Below are positions 13,601 through 36,650 of a DNA stretch of 64,000 nucleotides, piece by piece; position 1 is the first letter of the stretch; each line of letters opens with the position of its first letter. The notes below the pieces were generated by a model. The model saw only the letters and a program-made list of their open reading frames with translations, was not told where the DNA came from and searched no databases. A program made the position numbers and the translations under genes. The stretch is from Prunella strophiata (taxonomy: Eukaryota; Chordata; Aves; Passeriformes; Prunellidae): assembly GCA_036583965.1 (NCBI GenBank), contig JAZBQD010000013.1, positions 13,292,618 through 13,356,617 on the forward strand, in the 5' to 3' direction.

Positions 13601-16600
13601 TCACAGATGTTAATTTATCTTGGGGAATGCCCTTCTTTCTTCCCTCCTCCTTTTCCTCTTTCAGTTCTTTCCCTGCAGCCACCTTATTTATTCAGTTAGG
13701 TCCTACTTCAGCCATTTGCAAGCCCGTGGTGAGCAGCTTACTATTTTAAAACCTTCCCAAACTGACATTTGAAGTGTATTTTCCAAAAAGTGCTCAGCCA
13801 AGCACTTCCCATCTTCCCTCACAGCTGAAAAGTATCACCAGCTCTGGGTGGTTAAGAAAGCCCAAACATCTCTAGATAAATAATGAGATTTTTCAGGCAT
13901 TCCAAATTGTTTTATCCACCTAAGTATTACAAGACCTCAAGGCCATGCATAGAGCTGTTCTCTGCAGGTATCTCACTTTGGGAATTTTTAGCTAATAATA
14001 TATTCTAACAAAAGGGTCAAGAAGCTAGAATAATACAATGGAGGAAATTTCCACTGTTCCTTCATTATTAACAGATATTAGGAAACTTGCCAGCCTGGAC
14101 AGGACCCTGCATGTCCCAGAGTAAGGCCCCAGTCACTGCACAGATGTCAAGTCATAGAGCTTGGTTTCTTTACCAGGTTTCAGTGAGGGCTGAACACCTG
14201 TATGGTCACAAAGAAGCTGTTTTTTGGAAACTTTTTGAACATTTTGAAAATTAATCAAAAATAGTGCTGGAACTCACACTGGTTCCAGCCATGTGCTGCA
14301 GCCCAGTCCCTTCAGGCCCTCCCTGTTTATTTGAACACCTCTCTGAAGAACAGTGGGAACACCCAAAATTGCCTTTCCCCTCCTGGGTTCAAATTTGTCC
14401 ACCAACAATGGCTTCAGCTGGAGATGACTGACATTTTTCTTTCACTGTTTACAGATTGCTCCAATCGACAGATTGGCAAAGCAATTACTGTCTCTGCTAA
14501 ATCTGGAGCACAGACATGGTTCAGAAAGGGTCTCTCAACATAGAATTAATTTATTTTTATTTGATAAAGTCAATTATCATTTCTAGCTGCAGAGGAAAAA
14601 AAGCCTTCATAGATGAACTCTAAAAGTTCAGGACCTATATGCAGGAAATGCTATCCCTGAAATAAAATCATATACAGAGCAAAGAAGCAAGGAAAACCCA
14701 GCAGGTGATTTAAAGCCATTTTCACTATCTGTTAGCTTGAGTAATGAATACTTGCAATAGGCAATTCCTCAAAAAGATGGCAATCCTTAAACCCAAACCC
14801 TTCACAGCTTTTAGGCATTGGATCTCAGGATTTATGAAGAGATATCTTTTTGTTGATAAGCCTTTACAAAGCACAGTGCCCAGAGTTCAGCAGGCACAGC
14901 TGCAGAAGGAACGGGTAGACCACAATTAAAAATAAGTAGGAAAATGAAGGGTCCCTGCATTCCTTCAGAGCAGATGTCTGTCCTGCTCACCTCAGCCAAT
15001 GCTAGAGAGGTCAGAGAGCCACTGAGGTGGCCACATCAGATTTTGTGAGCTCGATTCTCTGATTTCAGCACAGCCAAACACAGCCACTCACAGGCTGAGG
15101 TTCCTGCCCAGCACCAAACCCATGGAGCTGTCCTCCCTAGGACATGGGAGAATTGCCCTTTTCTTCCTGGAGAGCAGCAGAATGTGAACAGCTTTACTCA
15201 AAGAGCACTCAAACAAAACTGTACTCAGGCTTGCACACAGGCTCCAAGTGTGTCACCTTCTACCAAACACTGAGCAAAGCTCTACCCTGCACTCAGTGCT
15301 ACTGAATGCACTACACACAGAAATGGGTCACTAATCCTGTGCTGCAGAGGTGAAGCTCCTCAAGCCATCCCCAGACTGCACCAAGTGTCCAAGGGCCCCA
15401 GCAGTTTGGCCAGTGATGGCCAGTACCTCAGGCTGTGCAGCTCTAATAGCCCAAAGGCAAAACTGCACTGACAGCCAGGCTTTGGTTTCACCATTTAAAG
15501 CTGTTATAGATTCAGATCAGTTTCTATCTACTATAATGCACATCAATTATTTTGTGCAGTGAACTATCCACCCCGGGCTATTCCTATTGGTATTCTTTGT
15601 CAGGGGCTGAAGAGATCAAGCAGCACAAACATTGATTCAGTACCAGCAGCTCCCTTCACTCCATTCCCAGGGGAATTCCATGCCATGGGAAGGGGGTGTG
15701 GATAAAGGGATACAGCAAACACACTGCAGAGCAGTGGGAAATGCCAGAGCAGCACCAGCAGGACAGAGGGGTGCAGAGCCAGGGCACACAGACACAGCTG
15801 ACCAGGAGCCAGGGCTCACAGCAGGCTTTGGGACACTGCTGTGTGTGAAACCTGCTCAGGGCTCCAGGAGGGACCAGCAGGAGAGAGGAAACTGCTGCAA
15901 AGTGACTGATGCTGTGCAGCCTGACATCTGCTAAAGTGACAAGACAATTCATTACCACGGCTTTACACAGATGTTACAAGGATCTGTCAGACCTGTTTAA
16001 GTAATAACCTTAAAGTCTGAAAGGGCTCCCATTTGCCATTAGAAGCAGGAAACTAATGTTCCAATTTTTTTGTGATCAAAAATGCACTTTGAGATTGCCT
16101 GATGCATTTCATATGAGTGTGCTCATCCTGGATAAATGCTACCCTTAAAAAATGTGAAAGCAACACTTGAAAAGTCAAACTATTCCAATAATTTCAAATC
16201 AAAGATTACTTTCCCTCCCATGAAATGTCTTATTCCTCAATGTATTTAGCTTTTATTTTAGAAGTACTTTGGAAATAGGAGAAAATCCTTACCTAGACGA
16301 GATTTCATGTTTTACTAGAATATTAGAGGAAGAGTTCTTTGACCCAAAGTTTTACAAGAACATTCTACATATTGAGGCACCAAAATACAGATAAAAAGAT
16401 GCTCCTAAACTTGTCAGCAGTAACTAGGGAAGTGCAAGGAGCTGGGATGGACACGTTCATCATGTCCTGGGTGTGTTGTGCCTGGTCCTGATGGACCATG
16501 AGGAATCCCTGCACACATCACCCAGTGTGCCCAGCCCCTGTTACCTGTGCTCACACCCCTGCAGCCCCTGCCCTTGAGCAGCAGGGTCTGAGCACATCCC

Positions 16601-19600
16601 CAGGGTGTGATACCTCCCAAAGTGTGATGGATGGCAGCAGCAGCACCTGCACACCAGGCAGCTCACACCCTGTCAGTGCCAATCACCCTCTCCATCTGTC
16701 TTGCCTTCACCAGCACAGCCCTGACAGCACCTTTCATATTGCTTCATTTCTGATACAAAGGAGCTGCTAACGTGTTCTCCACTGAGAACTGAGCAGGTCT
16801 GGGGAGAGAAAACAACACTTCTGACATCTACTCCATAAATTGGGGGATTTGTAGTACCCCAAACCTCCCCTTTTCTAAACAAACCACCAACAAAAACAAC
16901 CCAAACCTGTATTTCCTGGCTATAATCACATTAAGTTGATTTCTGCTAATGTTCTTCAGCTCTCTAAATTAATGAGGTATATTGGAAAAGTAGTTTTCCC
17001 TAGCCAGATCTCACAGTGTCTCCAGAGTGCAGCAGAACAATAATTCTGCAGTGCTAGATCAGCAAGGCAGCAGTGCAATCCCAAACAGTGCAGCCTCAGT
17101 GTCAGAGCTCCCTGATGTTTGTAGCTTCCAAGTGATCAGGAGAGGAGGCAGAGTCCTTCCAGCAGGACAAGCAAAGCAAACCTGTGTGTGAGCCTGGGAC
17201 AGTGAGCCTCAGCCCAGTGACCCCAGGCAGGCAGCTCTCCTGGCACCCAGTGTCTGGGGCAGAGCTGCCCACCCTGCCCACACAGCTCCAAGGCACTGCT
17301 GCCCCCCAGGCTGGGCTCTGGGATGGCTTTGAGAGGGGATAACAGCCCTTGAGTGCAATCAGCCTGGAGCACAGGCACCTGCAAAGGCCACTCATGGGGA
17401 AAGGTTTGCTGGATCTGTCTCTGTTTTCTGACAGCTGCTCAGCCAATGTGAGCTGATTCTCAAGGCAGAGGATGTTAACTGGAATAATTTTAACAGAAGG
17501 AACTATTTTCTTAATATAATCTGCAAGTCCAACAGGAGGTAATAGAGTGCCCTAGAAGTCAATAGTTCTTAAGCACTTGTCTCCACAGTGCCACTGACAA
17601 TTTTGGGCCATTAGCAAGTCACTTAGCAGTGCAGGAAAGCTATTTTGCCATCCAGAAGATGGAAAAAAATAATATTTGCTTGACTAGCTCATAAACAGGC
17701 TAGGAAAGCTAATTCCTACTTGCAGAGTGTGCTGAACACAGCAGAAAACCCCAGGAGCCTCTGGAGAAGCCTCTCCCCAGGCAGCAGCAGAGGGGTGATT
17801 CCAGCCAGCCCTGCTGCAGAAACACCTCTGGACCAGCTCGTGTTGGGAAAGAACTGTCATTTCCACAAAACAATAAAGAAATTACCAGTTATTACCACAA
17901 AACAATAAGGACACAGGACTCTCATCTTCTTAGGTCACAGTGTCTAACTCCTGCCTACCTCAACCTTATTTTTACATCAGGACTGAGTAGTGAAAAAGCT
18001 GAAATGCAGAGGTTGTATTCAAAAGAAGAAATAAGTTATGTTTTGTTGTGGGTTGTTTTTGGTTTTTTTTTTAATTCCTTTTCCCTCATAGTTAGAAGAG
18101 AGGGAAAAAAAATCAGTTAAGAGAAGATTTTAGAAGCTGTTTAAACCAGAATGTGGAAGAGGATGTTTTAACTGACAGAACCAGAGCTATGGAAGGAGGA
18201 GTAAAAAATGTGCAATAGGTTTGTTTTCAATCTGGCAGAGGAGGTACAAGTTCAGGGCTGGGGTACCATGAAATAGCCACATAATCTCAGGCCTAGAGAA
18301 AAGCCCATCTCATCAGAGCTTTATGTGGCTGGTAACCTTCCTGATCACCACTTGCTCCTGCTATTTAAATGTGATTCAGCTGAGCACAAAGAATAAGATT
18401 TGATTTAGCCCAGCACTAGAGGAGCACACAAGCAATCTGGTAAAATGCCAGTCTTGCTCAAATTTTCTTGCTGTCTAAACTGAGTAGCTAATGATCTGGA
18501 CTCTGCTCCCCTCATGTGTTTATGCAGCCCTTTTCATGTTTGCTGGATTATTGTCGATTGATTGTTAGATAAAACAGAGTAAGAAGCTCATGTAACATAA
18601 ACTCTTTGGGCCTTTTGGGGAAAATCTTCCCAATTATCAATAGGCACTGCTAATTCACCACCACTGTTTCACACCAGTCCCTGTATTCCCACAATTATCA
18701 TCATTAAAAATACCAGAGGGGAACCACAAAGCTTCCCAATAGTTTATAAAACTGGTACCTACAGATGTCCAACCCCCAGTTTGGGTTTACAAATGCAGAA
18801 ATAGCATTGATATTCTATTAAAAAAACCTTACTTTTCTCCAGTAGGAGAGGTTTACAAGTTTCTACTTTCAACCTTCAATCATTCCCTCACACAGGATTC
18901 ATGAAGTATAATTAGAAATTGAATAACTGTAAAAAGAAAAAAGCTGCTGTTTTTTCCACCCATGAATGCATCCAGGCCTAACACTCAGTAGCTTAAGGCA
19001 ATTCCAGCTAATTTCTTTGCTGATTCATCTCCAGAAATAGCAAAACAAATTTACAAGGTTGCAAGAAGAAAGTATCAATCCTGTTGACTTTAAAACAAAA
19101 CAGAAGGTTATGTTTATTAGGCCCAGCAGAACAAAAAAAGAGCTAATAAGCAAAGAACTGTATTTACAGTGTGGATTCAGCAAAGTCCTGTTCCTGACTT
19201 TGGGAAACTCTGGCATCCCTGCACATATTGATTGCCATGTCTGTAACAGCACAGAGTTAATTCCAGCAGGCAACTGGGGCTTGCTGCAAACAGGAATTGG
19301 AATTGTGTAACACCAGAGCTTTGAGACTTTAATTGCTGAAAGCATTTGGAAGGACTGACATGAAATTATACTTCATGTTTTCCTTTCTCAGCAGAAACAC
19401 TACAAATACAGATCTCACTTCAGTTTCCAATACTTGCACCATGAAACTGCAGAAAAACAGCAAACCAAGGCAGACTGGAATATTTTCTATGAACATCAGG
19501 AAGCTTTCAGGGCTCATGATGGGAAGGAAGAAGAGCCTTCAGCCTTCCCTGGCCAGCAGCACAGGAGAAGAAGGTGAAAAAGGGGAAGCAAGTGTGGAAT

Positions 19601-22600
19601 GAAGCTGAGAAATCCCTCAGTTTCCTAAGGCCCAGCTGAAGCTTTCAAGCTAGAGCAATATTCCATGTTTACCCATCATCTATATTTTATCTCCTTCCTT
19701 TCCTCTATCTCTCACACTCATACAGAGTCAAGACAAATATTTTTAATTTCCCGAGCTCATTAAAAAACAAAACCTAGGCCTTGGCTCTTATGGTCCAACT
19801 CTTTCCCAAAATTAAAACCAGTCCATCAGTTCCTCAGTTCACACCTCTAAATCTTCCCTTGTGCAGAACAGCACAAGATTAAAACCAAGGGTACCTTTCC
19901 CTAAATCTTTCAGTATTCAGAAGTTTCTAGAAGGCTCCCCTTGAAGACAATTTCCTATTAGAAAGAGGATAGGGTTTACTCTAGGCACAATATTTCCAAA
20001 ACAGAAAATACTCAGTAGTGATGAGTAATTTTTTATTTTTGGCTGTTTTGCATGTCTGTTTCTTCATTTTTGACCTGCATATCCTATATTTTCCATCTGT
20101 TCAAGCCATAGTTTCCAGTCCACTGGAGCAAAAGCAATGGTAAAAGCATTTTGCCAGCAGCCCTTGGCCTCACTTCATGAATGTAGTTCCAAATCTTGCT
20201 GCCACTCAAGGCAGAACTTCGAAAAAATAATGGACTGGTTCAAAATAAAAATTATTTTTGTCATAAGAGTTACACTGGGGGAGGGGGAAGAGAGACCTTT
20301 TCCTCTATCAGGGAGAAGATCAGAATGAGAAGAGGACCAGACAGATGGAGAACATGCCATGGAGAGATGCACACAGAAATCACAATTCTGAGCAAAAAAC
20401 CCAACCAAAAAATCCCCTAGAGACACAGTAACCAGATCCAAGAGAGGGGTGGCTCCCTAGAAGCACAGTAAAACAATATTACACCTATTACACCTACTCT
20501 GACACTGCAGCAGGTTACAGTCTGAAAGCCAGGTACTCTCAGAAAAGCAGGTCAAGAGAAATCAAAACTCAAGAAAGCAACAGCAAGTTGTTACAAAAGT
20601 TTGTTTTTAAAAGGTAACAGCAAAGTGCTGTTTTTAAGACAAGAATGCCACACTTTTCATTTTGAACTGATATTCACTCCCTATTTTTAGCTTATTTTTT
20701 GTTTTATGCTACCTTAGATCTCCGAATAAAAAGCTACAATTCAAACACATCTTTTCCTTTTTGTTCCAGAAAATTCATTTTAGAAGCATTCCTTAAAAAG
20801 TTCAGGTGCTGCATTTTCATCCTAATTCAAACAAAGCAAGGTTTTTGAAATTTTTATAAACCTATATGTAACATAATTATCATGGTTGTAACCAGCTCCA
20901 CTTTTAATGGATTACAGCTCATGGAAATCGAGATGCTTTGAAGTGAGATTTCTAAGACTCTACATTTACAGTGAAAACAAAGATTTTTTTACCTTAATTA
21001 GTTGGTTTTAATGTTTATATTTAAACCTATTTTCAATTGTAGCAGAAGTTGCCACGTCTGCTGATGTGATTAAGTCATTAGTACAGAGAATAAAGACAAA
21101 GCCATCCCTGAACACTTGCTATGAGGAACTTGGATTGTCTGGCTTGAAATCAGTACTCAGGAAACAATTTAAATCTTAGATTGACTTTGAAGATGAGAAA
21201 TTGATATGGTGAGGAGAGGTGCTCGTCTTCCACCAGATGAAAAAGAAAGAATTGCCCTCGAGTCAGAACCCAAGTGCTGTGATTATTCAGTTCATACATC
21301 ACACACCTGCAAATGGAAAATGTCCTGATTTTAGGGCAAACCATTTCCCCCAGAAATCCCCCACAAATCTCCCTGGGGGAAGGGGTGGGGAAAAAAATTA
21401 CTGTGTTGAGCTGTTAGTACTGAGGCCAGTGGTGCCAAACCCAAGTTACTCCTTACTCCAGCAGGCCAAGGCAGACATGTCTGTCACAATGAACATTCCA
21501 TGCGACTCCAGGAATGTTCCATTTCCAACCTGGCCCCATTTTCAGCCCTGGGATGGGAGATGTGTAACCACCAGAGAAAGGAGTTTCCTATCAAGATTTC
21601 TTAGGTGGCATCTCCAAAGCACCTCTGGTGCTCAGCACAGCTGCTCACAAATGCAGTTCCCAGTCTGTGGTGTTTGTACAAGTGGGGAGTTCACTGCTCC
21701 CTCCTGTGATGCTCCTGCTGTTTTAGAGGAACGTTCTGGGAGCTTTGGCAACACCCACCATTTCTAGGACAAACACCTGAGACAAATCAGTCTCACCCTC
21801 AGAAGCCAGAGTGTGACATTTACCTTCAGCTCAGGAAGAGGTGGCACAAACCACTGGTAAGGGATCAAAAATGGAATAATCTCTGCAGACGTGGATTTCC
21901 CACAGATCAGCCCCACAACCCTCGCTTACAGTGCTGAACACAGGGGCAAGCTTGGAAAGAAAAGACAGCTGGGCAGCCCCCCTTGCAGGCACACACACCT
22001 GCTCTGTGCCCCAGCCCAGTCCTTACTGGTCTGCCTTGGATTATACTGGTGGATACAGGGAGCTGCCCCTGGAACAGCCCAGTGCTTGGACAGAATCAGG
22101 TGAACCAATGTGGCACTTGATGTCCTGTCCAAACACCAACCACCACCCCCTCGGGCAGATTCTCACTTTCAGAAATTGTTTTGGTAGATCAAGTAGTACT
22201 GAGGAACCTGAAACATCCTGTAATACAGAACTGAGCTCACGAACAAGCTTGGGGAGAGGTGCTGAAACATGTGAATCCTACTTAAATGCCCAATTCTTGC
22301 TCATTTCCTGTAAATAACTCTGCGGATTTAAGCTTCATTAATCTCAACATGAGTCCAGTGAGAGATTAGGAGAACTGCAAACTCCAGCTCTCAAGAATTT
22401 AGATGTTATCTCTTCTTAGTACATAGATATGTCCCAGCTCTACCATTTCAATTTTTGTAAGCATTCCTCAAAAGACAACTTCAGGAAAAGGCCTCTCACT
22501 CCACAAGATCACATCTCAGACAATTCACACAGTATCAGACTGAACAACATGAGAAATGGCGAGTCAACCAAGCAATACAATTTCTGGAGAGCAGCAATTG

Positions 22601-22689
22601 ATGGACTGTTAGGCCATTTACACAGAAAGTTACTTCCAAGAGCAGAGAAACAAAAAGTGAGGTACCAAAGAAACACAAAGCAGCCTTAC
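10656..22689. other. Intronic sequence, no gene recognised
   Basis: This is inferred intron immediately downstream of the exon on the minus strand. It is mostly unique, with AT-rich stretches (11460-11640, 13340-13640, 20600-21100) and modestly GC-rich ones (16440-16720, 17120-17420). The longest frame is a 182-codon plus-strand ORF at 21219-21767 with no domain, no homology I recognise and no splice context. I regard it as chance. No tRNA-like or rRNA-like structure was noticed. Confidence 0.6.
18350..18620. other. Candidate conserved non-coding element
   Basis: The block is repeat-free, with motif-like content (CTATTTAAATGTGATTCAGC, GGATTATTGTCGATTGATTG) and little low-complexity sequence. 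It is inferred from appearance alone, and could be ordinary intron. Confidence 0.2.

Positions 22690-22692
<3 letters not shown>
22683..22692 (-). other. Splice donor of the TMEM132D-like exon
   Basis: On the minus strand the sequence reads CTGAG|GTAAGGC, a strong match to the vertebrate 5' splice consensus. The GT lies at 22689-22688. The exon ends after two bases of an Arg codon, directly after the family-typical NSTEDxFTLR segment. The downstream exon is not seen between here and position 1. Confidence 0.87.
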
Positions 22693-34891
<12,199 letters not shown>

Positions 34892-36387
34892 GGGGCGCTC
34901 CAGGGAGAGCTCTGTGCTCCAGCACACTCAGCCCTTCCCCAGCAGGACAGGCTCCCTTCTGTCTCCTCGTTCCTGTAATGAGATTAACGAGGGGTGCTCC
35001 AGGGAGGGCTCTGTGCTGTCCTTCCCAGGACAGGCTCCCTTCTGTCTCCTCGTTCCTGTAATGAGGCTAACGAGGGGTGCTCCAGGGAGAGCTCTGTGCT
35101 CCAGCACACTCAGCCCTTCCAGGACAGGCTCCCTTCTGTCTCCTCGTTCCTGTAATGAGATTAACGAGGGGTGCTCCAGGGAGGGCTCTGTGCTGTCCTT
35201 CCCAGGACAGGCTCCCTTCTGTCTCCTCGTTCCTGTAATGAGGCTAACGAGGGGTGCTCCAGGGAGAGCTCTGTGCTCCAGCACACTCAGCCCTTCCAGG
35301 ACAGGCTCCCTTCTGTCTCCTCGTTCCTGTAATGAGGCTAACGAGGGGTGCTCCAGGGAGAGCTCTGTGCTCCAGCACACTCAGCCCTTCCAGGACAGGC
35401 TCCCTTCTGTCTCCTCGTTCCTGTAATGAGGCTAACGAGGGGTGCTCCAGGGAGGGCTCTGTGCTGTCCTTCCCAGGACAGGCTCCCTTCTGTCTCCTCG
35501 TTCCTGTAATGAGGCTAACGAGGGGTGCTCCAGGGAGAGCTCTGTGCTCCAGCACACTCAGCCCTTCCAGGACAGGCTCCCTTCTGTCTCCTCGTTCCTG
35601 TAATGAGGCTAACGAGGGGTGCTCCAGGGAGAGCTCTGTGCTCCAGCACACTCAGCCCTTCCAGGACAGGCTCCCTTCTGTCTCCTCGTTCCTGTAATGA
35701 GGCTAACGAGGGGTGCTCCAGGGAGGGCTCTGTGCTGTCCTTCCCAGGACAGGCTCCCTTCTGTCTCCTCGTTCCTGTAATGAGGCTAACGAGGGGTGCT
35801 CCAGGGAGGGCTCTGTGCTGTCCTTCCCAGGACAGGCTCCCTTCTGTCTCCTCGTTCCTGTAATGAGGCTAACGAGGGGTGCTCCAGGGAGAGCTCTGTG
35901 CTCCAGCACACTCAGCCCTTCCAGGACAGGCTCCCTTCTGTCTCCTCGTTCCTGTAATGAGGCTAACGAGGGGTGCTCCAGGGAGAGCTCTGTGCTCCAG
36001 CACACTCAGCCCTTCCAGGACAGGCTCCCTTCTGTCTCCTCGTTCCTGTAATGAGGCTAACGAGGGGTGCTCCAGGGAGGGCTCTGTGCTGTCCTTCCCA
36101 GGACAGGCTCCCTTCTGTCTCCTCGTTCCCGTGCTGATGTTACAGAGGGGTGCTCCAGGGAGGGCTCTGTGCTCCAGCACACTCAGCCCTTCCCAGGACA
36201 GGCTCCCTTCTGTCTCCTCGCTCCTGTAATGAGGCTAACGAGGGGTGCTCCAGGGAGAGCTCTGTGCTCCAGCACACTCAGCCCTTCCAGGACAGGCTCC
36301 CTTCTGTCTCCTCGTTCCTGTAATGAGGCTAACGAGGGGTGCTCCAGGGAGGGCTCTGTGCTGTCCTTCCCAGGACAGGCTCCCTCC
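34892..36387 (+). repeat. Two-monomer minisatellite (94-bp A and 83-bp B units), about 17 copies
   Basis: Units begin with GGGGTGCTCCAGGGAG and end with TGTAATGAGGCTAACGA. Starts are at 34892, 34991, 35074, 35168, 35251, 35345, 35439, 35522, 35616, 35710, 35793, 35876, 35970, 36064, 36147, 36242 and 36336. Type A (94 bp) contains CTCCAGCACACTCAGCCC. Type B (83 bp) lacks 11 bp there and reads CTGTCCTTCCC. The order is A B A B A A B A A B B A A B A A B. The first unit is 99 bp with an extra CCAGC-like segment, and the fifteenth is a 95-bp A unit with a GAGGG variant. The fourteenth ends divergently (CCCGTGCTGATGTTACAGA), like the array's left edge. Copies are nearly identical, so recent homogenisation or expansion is likely. 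It lies in the inferred intron upstream of the TMEM132D-like exon. Confidence 0.97.
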
Positions 36388-36650
36388 TGCCCCGGGCATC
36401 TTCCAGCCCGGGCCGAGCAGAGCCGCCTGCCCGGGGAGGAGCAGCTCGGAGCCGGGACAGGGACAGGGCCTGTGCCGCTGCAGGAGAAGATGCGGTGCTT
36501 GCCGCTGGGGTCTGTGCTTGGGACAGACCTCCACAGGCTGAGCCCAAAGGCACAGACCGCTCCCACAGCCCAGCTGGGCAGAGCACCCTCGGGGCTGCTG
36601 CCCTCCGGCTCCTGCCAGCCTGTCCAAAGGGCACGGGCTGACATTCCCCC
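36388..36650. other. GC-rich, CpG-containing patch flanking the minisatellite
   Basis: Directly after the last repeat unit the sequence becomes GC-rich, with about 15 CpG dinucleotides in 260 bp (for example CCCGGGCC, CCGCCTGCCCGGGG, GCTCGGAGCCGGG). This is clearly denser than the surrounding intron. It could be a small CpG island, an unannotated promoter or exon, or simply a GC-biased recombination edge. No splice-supported exon is evident. Confidence 0.45.

Noticed and set aside
21428..21450. TGGTGCCAAACCC string resembling a retroviral primer-binding site
   Set aside because: There are no flanking long terminal repeats, no polypurine tract and no gag or pol-like frames nearby. A short match of this kind is expected by chance.
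21219..21767. 182-codon plus-strand open frame
   Set aside because: It lies antisense to the gene, with no recognisable domain and compositionally ordinary intron.
34892..36387. Tandem array considered as CRISPR-like
   Set aside because: The units are contiguous full-length repeats without unique spacers, and the context is a vertebrate intron.
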